Source of the DNA: Methanobacteriota archaeon
GTDB taxonomy: Archaea > Thermoplasmatota > Poseidoniia > Poseidoniales > Thalassarchaeaceae
Length of the DNA stretch: 5,298 bases
Assembly: GCA_002728565.1 (NCBI GenBank)
Contig: PBUX01000059.1
Span: forward strand, 1 to 5,298
Direction of reading: 5' to 3'
Shown here: piece after piece, positions 1 through 5,248 of the stretch
How positions within the stretch are numbered: position 1 is the first letter of the stretch
Layout: each line of letters opens with the position of its first letter
Notes under the pieces: generated by a model
What the model was told of the DNA's origin: nothing
Databases searched by the model: none
Seen by the model: only the letters and a program-made list of their open reading frames with translations
Translations under genes and position numbers: made by a program

Positions 1-1
1 A

Positions 2-1084
2 GATGGTTTGGGCAACCCAATAGGTTATTTCAGGGAAACAGCGAGTCGCCTACTATCCCCTGCTCGCGAAGGAGCTGTACCTCCAGACCCTAGGAGGGTT
101 GTCGAGCTAGCCCAGGAAGAGTCCCTAGCAAAAGGAATCACTACCTTTCACGATGCTGGATCCAGCTTTGAAGCCATTGACGTTTTCAAAGAAATGGCAG
201 AAGACGGAAGTTTAGATATCCGGCTCTGGGTCATGGTACGAGAGTCTGTCTCAGAACTCGCCGAACACCTGGCTGACTACAAAATGATTGGTGTGGGTGA
301 AGACCGGTTGACTGTTCGGGCGATTAAAATGTCTATCGATGGAGCCCTGGGCTCGCATGGTGCCTGGCTTTTAGAGCCCTACTCTGATCTCCCTGAAAGT
401 GCAGGGCTAAATACTTCTGACCTTGAAGATGCAGCGGCAACGGCTGAACTGGCGATACAGCACGGATATCAGTTTGCCATGCATGCGATCGGTGACCGTG
501 GAAACCGAGAAACTCTCGATATTTTCGAGTGGGCCTTCACCAACAACCCTGATGAAGAAGACTTGAGGTGGCGTGTTGAACATGCTCAACATCTCCATCC
601 AGATGACATTCCTCGATTCGGCAACCTCCAAGTGATCGCTTCGATGCAAGGGGTGCATGCCACATCAGACGGCCCCTGGATCACTGATCGGTTGGGCCAT
701 GAACGCGTTGAATGGGGAGCCTATGCTTGGCGGGATTTGATGGATGCTGGAGCGATCATCGCAAACGGAACCGATGCTCCTGTTGAAGATGTAGATCCAA
801 TCGCTAGCTACTATTCGAGTGTGTCGCGAATGATGGGCAACGGTGAAGTACTGACTCCACGACAAAAAATGACTCGGATGGAAGCCCTAAAATCGTACAC
901 GATCAATAATGCCTATGCGGGATTTGAAGAAGACATTAAAGGCTCCCTAGAGGTGGGGAAACTTGCGGATATTACTGTCCTCGACCGCGATATTCTGACA
1001 ATTCCTGAAGATGACATTCCGAATATTGAGGTCAGCTACACCATTGTCGGTGGTGAAATCATGTTTTCTGGGGATAGTAACTGA
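2..1084 (+). CDS. YtcJ-like metal-dependent amidohydrolase (amidohydrolase family 3), 5'-truncated by window edge
   Basis: This is the C-terminal part of an amidohydrolase of the YtcJ/N-substituted formamide deformylase type; these are TIM-barrel metal enzymes that cleave amide or related C-N bonds. The frame is open to the left edge (the first codons read D-G-L-G-N-P), so the TTG at 8 is not a real start. Family members are usually about 540-600 residues, so roughly the first third, including the N-terminal metal-binding HxH motif, lies outside the window. Visible landmarks are the GITTFHDAG segment (His codon at 149), the Lys at 326 before DGALGSHGAW, HAIGDRGN (His at 482), RVEHAQ (His at 581) and GTDAPVEDVDP (Asp at 773), followed by the C-terminal GKLADITVLDRD sheet segment. 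These give the late barrel ligands in the expected order, with no frameshift. The TGA stop lies 22 bases from the end of the convergent ammonia-lyase gene. The substrate cannot be read from sequence; YtcJ-type proteins vary widely. The family call is secure. Confidence 0.93.
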   Translation, partial: DGLGNPIGYFRETASRLLSPAREGAVPPDPRRVVELAQEESLAKGITTFHDAGSSFEAIDVFKEMAEDGSLDIRLWVMVRESVSELAEHLADYKMIGVGEDRLTVRAIKMSIDGALGSHGAWLLEPYSDLPESAGLNTSDLEDAAATAELAIQHGYQFAMHAIGDRGNRETLDIFEWAFTNNPDEEDLRWRVEHAQHLHPDDIPRFGNLQVIASMQGVHATSDGPWITDRLGHERVEWGAYAWRDLMDAGAIIANGTDAPVEDVDPIASYYSSVSRMMGNGEVLTPRQKMTRMEALKSYTINNAYAGFEEDIKGSLEVGKLADITVLDRDILTIPEDDIPNIEVSYTIVGGEIMFSGDSN

Positions 1085-1097
1085 GATACCAGTCTCA
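1082..1097. terminator. weak hairpin between convergent gene ends
   Basis: TGAGA (1082-1086) and TCTCA (1093-1097) can pair as a 5-bp stem with a 6-base loop in the 22-base gap between two convergent stops. The left arm contains the TGA stop of the amidohydrolase. No U-tract follows in the plus direction, and in the minus direction it is followed by GTTACT. It is therefore at best a poor intrinsic terminator or an mRNA 3'-end structure. Confidence 0.25.
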
Positions 1098-1106
1098 AGA
1101 ATAAAA

Positions 1107-2261
1107 TCAGAGGGCAGTAGCAATAGATTCAAAATCCTGGCCGACGATATCCTTGTAAGTCTCTGGATCTGTTGCGCCTTCAGTTGAGAACACAAGAATG
1201 CGAGAAGTATCACATAACTGTAACTGTTCCCTCAACTCTCCATCTTGGCTGACGGCCTCCAATCCGATTAAACCCGTCACACCAGATTCACCCGCTACGA
1301 CAGGAGAATCATCCCCCCTACCTTCAGCTAAACGTCTCATCCAGGGAGCCACCCTATCGTCACTGACCGTCATGAAAGCATCAATGCCTGGAGATAGTAT
1401 TTTCCAGGCCAAAGAAGAAATCTCCCCACAAGATAATCCCCCCATTATCGTTTCTAGTGTGCCAGAAGCTGAAGCTGGAACACCAGCCACAGCGCTCTGG
1501 TACAGGCAGTCGGCCTCGACGGGCTCTACAACTGTAATGATAGCTCGATCAGATCCGTAGCTTTCCCACAGATGACCGCAAACAGCCGCAGCCAAGCCAC
1601 CGACCCCTCCCTGTATAAAGATGTGAGTAGGCCATTCGGACTCAGGTAACTGTGAGAATGCTTCCTCAACCATTAGGGTATAGCCTTGCATCACCCAGCT
1701 GGGTATCTCCTGGTACCCTTCATAGGAAGTATCCGAGACAACCTCCCATCCATTAGCTTCTGCGTCATCGGCTGCACGCTCGACTGCTTCATCATAGTTG
1801 CCTTCTAACCGAACTACTTTGGCCCCAAATGAAGCGATCTCTTGAACGCGCCGCTCAGTCACATGTGCCGGGACATAAATGACACAATTACAACCAAATT
1901 TCTGTGCTCCCCACGCAACCGACCTGCCATGATTACCATCTGTAGCGCAAACAACGGTAAAGGACTTGGCGTCCACATCTCTCGCAGACCCTCGTTCCAA
2001 TACTTTGGAAACTGCGTAGGACCCCCCTAAAGCTTTAAAGCTTGCGAGTCCAAAGCGGGTGGATTCGTCCTTCACAAAGACTTTTTGGACACCCAATTCT
2101 TCTGCTATGGTGGCAAGCGAGTATAGCTGGGACGGACAATAGCCATCCCAGCACTCAATCTCTGCTTTAGCTCGCTCGTACTCTGAGAGAGAAACTACCG
2201 AGCGTTCCGTATCTCCATAGGTTCGCTCTCGATCTAAATTCTGATTGATTAGGAATGTCAT
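1107..2261 (-). CDS. dpaL: diaminopropionate ammonia-lyase (PLP-dependent, DpaL/YgeX family)
   Basis: This cytosolic fold-type II PLP enzyme is expected to convert 2,3-diaminopropionate to pyruvate plus two ammonia by alpha,beta-elimination (EC 4.3.1.15). At 384 residues it is close to E. coli YgeX (about 398). Landmarks are KDESTRFGLASFKALGGSYA with the PLP-binding Lys76, ATDGNHGRSVAWGAQ with Asp108, DTSYEGYQEIPSWVMQGY with Asp177, the phosphate-binding glycine loop QGGVGGLAAAV (217-227), EPVEADCLYQSAV, IMGGLSCGE, GESGVTGL and STEGATD. Compared from memory with E. coli YgeX, Lys76, Asp108 and Asp177 correspond to Lys77, Asp120 and Asp189, so the catalytic set is complete; the loop between the Lys and the first Asp is about 11 residues shorter here. 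The start is the only ATG downstream of an in-frame TGA at 2282-2280. It has no good Shine-Dalgarno sequence, which with the 27-base gap to the upstream DUF1028 gene suggests an operon and perhaps coupled translation. A generic threonine dehydratase-like role is the main alternative, but the motif match is specific. Confidence 0.93.
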   Translation of the reverse strand: MTFLINQNLDRERTYGDTERSVVSLSEYERAKAEIECWDGYCPSQLYSLATIAEELGVQKVFVKDESTRFGLASFKALGGSYAVSKVLERGSARDVDAKSFTVVCATDGNHGRSVAWGAQKFGCNCVIYVPAHVTERRVQEIASFGAKVVRLEGNYDEAVERAADDAEANGWEVVSDTSYEGYQEIPSWVMQGYTLMVEEAFSQLPESEWPTHIFIQGGVGGLAAAVCGHLWESYGSDRAIITVVEPVEADCLYQSAVAGVPASASGTLETIMGGLSCGEISSLAWKILSPGIDAFMTVSDDRVAPWMRRLAEGRGDDSPVVAGESGVTGLIGLEAVSQDGELREQLQLCDTSRILVFSTEGATDPETYKDIVGQDFESIATAL

Positions 2262-2288
2262 TAGCTTAGATGACCAAAATCACTCGAA

Positions 2289-3338
2289 TTAACGTCTAAC
2301 CATGACGGCGTCTCGAATGACCTTTCGAACCTCCATTGTTTTCCCGGCCGCTTCTACCGACTGCCAGAGTCGATCAATCGTTTGCTGGTCAACCAGGCCT
2401 CTAGCCACGTCACCTCGAGGAGTCCACAAACCTTGATCCACGCGGAACTGATGGACAGCCTCCACCACATCCTCAGTGTAAGCTTGCGAAGCCGCATTCA
2501 AAGAAATCTCAGTCTCTTCAGACATGTAATATCCTATTGCATTAAGCAAAACCCTCAGTTGCCAGACGTCATTACCCGCCAACCTCTGCAAATCGCGATA
2601 CCCTAAAGTCTGTGAAATCGAGTTGTAAATTCGTCTGAGCTCGGCGATCGGAGTTGGATGCTCGCAGACATTAATATTGGCAGTTACCTGGTCTTGTCTC
2701 CTAGAATTCCCTGGCCTAGGATCAGCGACTATTACTGCGGCCGATTGTAATCTCCCGTCTCGTTTGTCTCCCCCGGCAATCTGACCTGCCATCAATGCTT
2801 CGATCAGACGATCTGAAAGATGTCGTTCGGTTCCTTCGCTGGACTCAAAACTCTCTGCAACCGCTGCCAACACCTCTGGGCCGACCAGAATATTTCCTTG
2901 TGTGACATAGTTAGGCCCCTCCCGATGTCCTGCCCAGTAACTCGGTCCCGTTCCTGTATGCTGTGCCTTCGTTCCATCTAGAGAGATCACTCCTACCTGT
3001 CGCCTGGCCGACATGGTGTCTCCCGCTACCGCCGTGGATAATGCCTCACCAGCATCCATGCCGGATTCGATGAAATCCAGCAGTTCCGTACCGTACTCTA
3101 CCCTTGTGCTGGCCTGGGTTGCCACTGCACCCACCCCAGCACGAACCCAGGGTACAGCATTTCCCACGCAAGCTACACGGGTCGTCACTGCTACACCGGA
3201 TTCTCTGGTTTCGGGATCAATCGCAGCGATAGAAAATGTTGAAAAATGCATGTCAGGACCCCATGAAATCGGCTCCTGAGCTGAAACATTTTGAAAAAGA
3301 CCTACAATCAGTATCCAAAGAATTGAACGCATCAACAT
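2289..3338 (-). CDS. secreted DUF1028 (Ntn-hydrolase-like) protein with C-terminal peptidoglycan-binding-like domain
   Basis: The protein has 349 residues. Residues 1-20 form a signal peptide: a short charged N-end (Arg4), a hydrophobic run around 5-15, and a likely cleavage site after VSA at 20, so the product is predicted to be exported. Residues about 33-206 are a DUF1028 domain (PF06267, placed in the Ntn-hydrolase clan): STFSIAAIDPETRESGVAV, PWVRAGVGAVATQAS, QVGVISLDGTKAQHTG, WAGHREGPNYVTQGNILVG and an AGGDKRDGRLQSAAVIV tail. Residues about 245-330 resemble the putative peptidoglycan-binding domain often attached to this family (LGYRDLQRL, VWQLRVLLNAIGYY, AVHQFRVDQGLW, then VDQQTIDRLW). 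The catalytic activity of DUF1028 is not known to me. Two cysteines (57 and 225) could form a disulfide after export. The start at 3338 is supported by an AGGGGG ribosome site; an ATG two codons later would be too far from it. This is the first gene of a probable two-gene operon with dpaL. The family call is strong; the function is open. Confidence 0.92.
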   Translation of the reverse strand: MLMRSILWILIVGLFQNVSAQEPISWGPDMHFSTFSIAAIDPETRESGVAVTTRVACVGNAVPWVRAGVGAVATQASTRVEYGTELLDFIESGMDAGEALSTAVAGDTMSARRQVGVISLDGTKAQHTGTGPSYWAGHREGPNYVTQGNILVGPEVLAAVAESFESSEGTERHLSDRLIEALMAGQIAGGDKRDGRLQSAAVIVADPRPGNSRRQDQVTANINVCEHPTPIAELRRIYNSISQTLGYRDLQRLAGNDVWQLRVLLNAIGYYMSEETEISLNAASQAYTEDVVEAVHQFRVDQGLWTPRGDVARGLVDQQTIDRLWQSVEAAGKTMEVRKVIRDAVMVRR

Positions 3339-3345
3339 ATAATAA

Positions 3346-3351
3346 CCCCCT
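3346..3351 (-). promoter_or_regulatory. ribosome binding site of the DUF1028 gene
   Basis: On the minus strand an AGGGGG-type Shine-Dalgarno tract (C-run at 3346-3350) sits 7 bases upstream of the ATG at 3338. This spacing favours the first ATG over the internal ATG at codon 3, which would be 13 bases away. Confidence 0.6.
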
Positions 3352-3514
3352 GCTTTATATCAGTATCAGAAAACCATGCCGCCAGTTAAATCACAGCTCT
3401 CTTGAATCTGGAACTAAGGACCATAATAGCGAAAGGGGCTAAACATCGATTACTCTAATGGGCGCTCGTACTGTTTGCCCTCAAGCAAATCTGACGCTAC
3501 TCTCAATGGTACGA

Positions 3515-3526
3515 TATATCGATATA
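3515..3526. promoter_or_regulatory. 12-base perfect palindrome, candidate operator/promoter element
   Basis: TATATCGATATA is its own reverse complement and lies 20 bases before the HD-gene ATG, overlapping the likely -10 zone. It is also part of a short tandem repeat: CGATATA occurs at 3512-3518 and again at 3520-3526. It could be a dimeric repressor site or simply AT-rich promoter sequence; no regulator can be named. Confidence 0.35.
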
Positions 3527-3535
3527 ACTAAGTTC

Positions 3536-3540
3536 GGAGG
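3536..3540 (+). promoter_or_regulatory. ribosome binding site of the HD-domain gene
   Basis: GGAGG lies 5 bases before the ATG at 3546, a strong Shine-Dalgarno sequence. An in-frame TAA at 3525-3527 leaves no upstream start, so the N-terminus of this protein is well fixed. That matters for reading its Tat-like beginning. Confidence 0.75.
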
Positions 3541-3545
3541 GTGTT

Positions 3546-4340
3546 ATGGAAGTCGATCGCAGAGCTTTCCTAGCCACAGTGGGAGTCGGTGCACTTGAAA
3601 GAATGTCTCCCGAAGATAAGGCGGAAGAATTAGAACACTATATGATTCACATGCTCGAAGAAGAGCATGCGGAGAAAGAGGAGCCTTTATCGGAAGATGA
3701 GAAAGCGGAGCTAGAAGAGCAGGAGAGAACTTCTCGTCGTGGTACTGGTTCGCTGTTCAGTTCGATGAGGGAACTTGAGCCGATGCCTGCGAATGCCACT
3801 CTTGAAGATTTCTTTAGACTTCGCTTCGCCCCTGCTCGCCACGTGCTTCAAAGTGCTAATCATGCCTTGATGACTGGACAACCAGAAAGAACAGTGCTCG
3901 CATGTCTACTGCACGACACAGTGCAAAATCTGATCAAGGTTGACCACGGTTATTGGGGTGCTCAGCTTTTCGCTCCATACGTTGACGAACGGGTTGCATG
4001 GGGTATCAAGTATCACCAAGCACTGAGATTCTATCCTGACGAAGAAACGGGTTATGAATATCCCGAAATGTACAACAGAATCTTCGGTGAAGATTACGTG
4101 CCAGAACCTTACATCGCAGAAGCGTATAAGTACTGTCGGGCGCATAAATGGTATATGGAATCTCGCTTGATTACTGTAAATGACACCTATGCGTTCCAGG
4201 ACGGTGTAGATGTGTCCATCGAGCCGTTCATCGATATTATCGGTCGCAATTTCAAGCAGCCCAAAGAAGGACTGGGTAATGATAATAGCCCCACAGCACA
4301 TATGTGGCGCAGCATGGCAATGCCGGACAGGCCTCTGTAA
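3546..4340 (+). CDS. HD-domain metalloprotein, PhnZ/TmpB-like diiron oxygenase branch (predicted), with acidic N-terminal extension
   Basis: The protein has 264 residues. The core (about 85-240) has an HD-domain pattern: RHVLQSANHAL (His99), LLHDTVQNL (His123-Asp124), VDHGYWGAQLFAPYVDERVAW (His134), KYHQAL (His157) and RLITVNDTYAF (Asp213). HxLQ, LLHD, DHG...GA and the later His and Asp form a four-His, two-Asp set, as in the diiron oxygenases PhnZ and myo-inositol oxygenase, and as in COG4341 'predicted HD phosphohydrolases'. From memory PhnZ uses His34, His58/Asp59, His80, His104 and Asp161; the first and last intervals match closely. No phosphonate genes lie nearby, so the substrate is unknown, and a hydrolase role is possible. 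Residues 1-16 begin DRRAFLATVGVGAL, resembling a twin-arginine signal but with too short a hydrophobic stretch. Residues 20-62 are strongly acidic and probably helical or coiled-coil, with His31, His35 and His41. It appears to be monocistronic. Confidence 0.8.
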   Translation: MEVDRRAFLATVGVGALERMSPEDKAEELEHYMIHMLEEEHAEKEEPLSEDEKAELEEQERTSRRGTGSLFSSMRELEPMPANATLEDFFRLRFAPARHVLQSANHALMTGQPERTVLACLLHDTVQNLIKVDHGYWGAQLFAPYVDERVAWGIKYHQALRFYPDEETGYEYPEMYNRIFGEDYVPEPYIAEAYKYCRAHKWYMESRLITVNDTYAFQDGVDVSIEPFIDIIGRNFKQPKEGLGNDNSPTAHMWRSMAMPDRPL

Positions 4341-4366
4341 GCAATATTTGCACGGGTAAAGAACGC

Positions 4367-4407
4367 AAAAGGCCTAGCTTTCTTCTCTGAGGAGAGCTAG
4401 GCCTTTT
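4367..4407. terminator. strong bidirectional intrinsic terminator overlapping the acyltransferase 3' end
   Basis: AAAAGGCCTAGCT (4367-4379) pairs perfectly with AGCTAGGCCTTTT (4395-4407) over 13 bp. The stem can extend inward with a G-U pair and further pairs to a short loop near 4385-4389. It ends in TTTT on the plus strand and also in TTTT on the minus strand, so it can stop transcription from both convergent genes. It begins 27 bases after the HD-gene stop. The stop and last nine codons of the minus-strand acyltransferase lie inside it. Confidence 0.9.
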
Positions 4408-5126
4408 CTCATACGATCTTCCATATCCGCTGTCCAAGAAGGAAGGTTCTCGATCCTTTCGGGGGAATCAAAGGGGCCCAATAATTTCATCTTCCACTCA
4501 ATCTTTCCCTTTAGGGATGCAATATGATTAAAAGTGGTATAGGGCCAGGCTCCATCCGCTACGAGAAGATAAACTTTCCACTGTCGTCCATTGAGAAGGA
4601 CCCTTAAAGCACCTGTTCTAAAAGGCAACAGTTCCCCGTCCCAGGAACGTGTCCCCTCTGGATAAATTACTACCGGATTTGGACCATCAGCAGCTTTAAT
4701 AAGTTTTTTCAGCCCAGCTTTTCTTCCTCCCCGAGAACTAACGGTAGGAAAATCGTATAGGTCTAGAAAATTGGAAATTAGCGGAACTCCCTTTTCATGT
4801 TTTTGGTGTGTGACAATCAAAGGATAGCCTTCCCGAATACATTTTATGGCTAGAGGTATATCCAATAGAGACTGATGGTTCATCAATATCAGGACTTTCG
4901 AATCCGCCTGTATCACAGGCTGGGTTGGAAAATCACCCACGCCAGTGACTCTGGCTATATTGACAAAAGTACCAGCGATCCACTGGCACCATTTGGTAAG
5001 AATGTACTCACGCTTTCCAGGGAAACACCTAAGAACTAAGGGCAATAGTGTTCTCTGAATCAATTCGTGTGAAAACACGAAGACCCCAGTTATAAGAACC
5101 AAGAAAAACGCCCTAACTCGTGTCAT
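4374..5126 (-). CDS. PlsC-like lysophospholipid acyltransferase (1-acyl-sn-glycerol-3-phosphate acyltransferase family)
   Basis: This is a 250-residue membrane-associated acyltransferase, a usual length for bacterial PlsC. An N-terminal hydrophobic segment (about 6-19) probably anchors it to the inner membrane. Motif I is NHQSLLD (His84 and Asp89, the HX4D catalytic pair), a motif II-like SRGGRKAGLKKL follows at 131-142, and motif III is YPEGTRS (155-161, with Glu157 and Gly158). The likely reaction is transfer of an acyl chain to the sn-2 position of lysophosphatidic acid in phospholipid synthesis, although paralogues can acylate other lysolipids. The usual motif IV has a proline; here the segment reads VYLLVADGAW without it, which could mean an unusual acceptor. 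The ATG at 5126 is preceded by GGGAG with 5-base spacing. The last codons lie in a terminator hairpin shared with the convergent HD gene. No neighbouring lipid genes are visible, so the acceptor is not fixed. Confidence 0.9.
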   Translation of the reverse strand: MTRVRAFFLVLITGVFVFSHELIQRTLLPLVLRCFPGKREYILTKWCQWIAGTFVNIARVTGVGDFPTQPVIQADSKVLILMNHQSLLDIPLAIKCIREGYPLIVTHQKHEKGVPLISNFLDLYDFPTVSSRGGRKAGLKKLIKAADGPNPVVIYPEGTRSWDGELLPFRTGALRVLLNGRQWKVYLLVADGAWPYTTFNHIASLKGKIEWKMKLLGPFDSPERIENLPSWTADMEDRMRKGLALLREES

Positions 5127-5131
5127 GTTAA

Positions 5132-5136
5132 CTCCC
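5132..5136 (-). promoter_or_regulatory. ribosome binding site of the acyltransferase gene
   Basis: On the minus strand GGGAG (plus-strand CTCCC at 5132-5136) is followed by 5 bases (TTAAC) and then the ATG at 5126. This supports the chosen start. Confidence 0.65.
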
Positions 5137-5178
5137 GATTTTTACATGACCGTTGCTACTGTTCCCCAACCACAGCAC

Positions 5179-5186
5179 ATTATAAT
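5179..5186. promoter_or_regulatory. palindromic ATTATAAT: overlapping TATAAT -10 elements on both strands
   Basis: The eight bases are self-complementary and contain a perfect TATAAT on the plus strand (5181-5186) and on the minus strand (5184-5179). It lies between the divergent acyltransferase start (5126) and a possible plus-strand gene at 5249. No good -35 is at standard spacing: TTGCTA (5153-5158, +) is 22 bases away, and TTGACT (5200-5195, -) is only 10 bases away. The -10 call is plausible but the promoter is incomplete by consensus. Confidence 0.45.
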
Positions 5187-5234
5187 ATCACAAAAGTCAA
5201 TCAGGGACACTAAATTTTCATCTTTTTTAATGAA

Positions 5235-5247
5235 GTGGAGAAACTCC
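5235..5247 (+). promoter_or_regulatory. Shine-Dalgarno in a small hairpin before a possible GTG start
   Basis: GTGGAG provides GGAG at 5237-5240, 8 bases before a GTG at 5249. GGAG-AAA-CTCC (5237-5247) forms a tiny 4-bp stem with a 3-base loop that would cover the ribosome site. This supports a gene start but is only suggestive of translational control. Confidence 0.3.
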
Positions 5248-5248
5248 C

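Larger units (their letters stand above)
3339..3545. promoter_or_regulatory. divergent intergenic region between the DUF1028-dpaL unit and the HD-domain gene
   Basis: These 207 bases separate two genes pointing away from each other, so promoters for both directions should lie here. On the plus strand the best candidates are poor -10-like hexamers TATATC (3515-3520) and TATAAC (3523-3528). CTGACG (3491-3496) is a possible -35 with an 18-base spacer to the former. On the minus strand, TATAAA-like and GATACT-like hexamers occur at about 3355-3370 without a convincing -35. A small TTTGC/GCAAA stem (3474-3478 with 3485-3489) is also present. I see no convincing small gene. Confidence 0.4.

Noticed and set aside
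1198..1560. Open frames opposite the ammonia-lyase, DUF1028, HD and amidohydrolase genes (for example 1198-1560 and 3906-4301)
   Set aside because: They are antisense shadows of genes with clear family motifs; their translations show no recognisable domain.
3474..3489. TTTGC/GCAAA stem as a terminator or riboswitch
   Set aside because: It has only five base pairs and no U-tract, and no larger conserved architecture is visible around it.
3458..3595. Short plus-strand open frame from an ATG at 3458 running into the HD gene in another frame
   Set aside because: It has no properly spaced ribosome site (the nearest G-run is about 20 bases away), overlaps the well-supported HD gene out of frame, and encodes an unremarkable peptide.
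3546..3600. Calling the HD protein a confirmed Tat-exported enzyme
   Set aside because: The RR motif is present, but the hydrophobic region is too short and runs straight into acidic residues, with no cleavage site.
5176..5194. CRP-like site around the TGTGA on the minus strand near 5190
   Set aside because: Only one half-site is present; the matching inverted half at the required spacing is missing.
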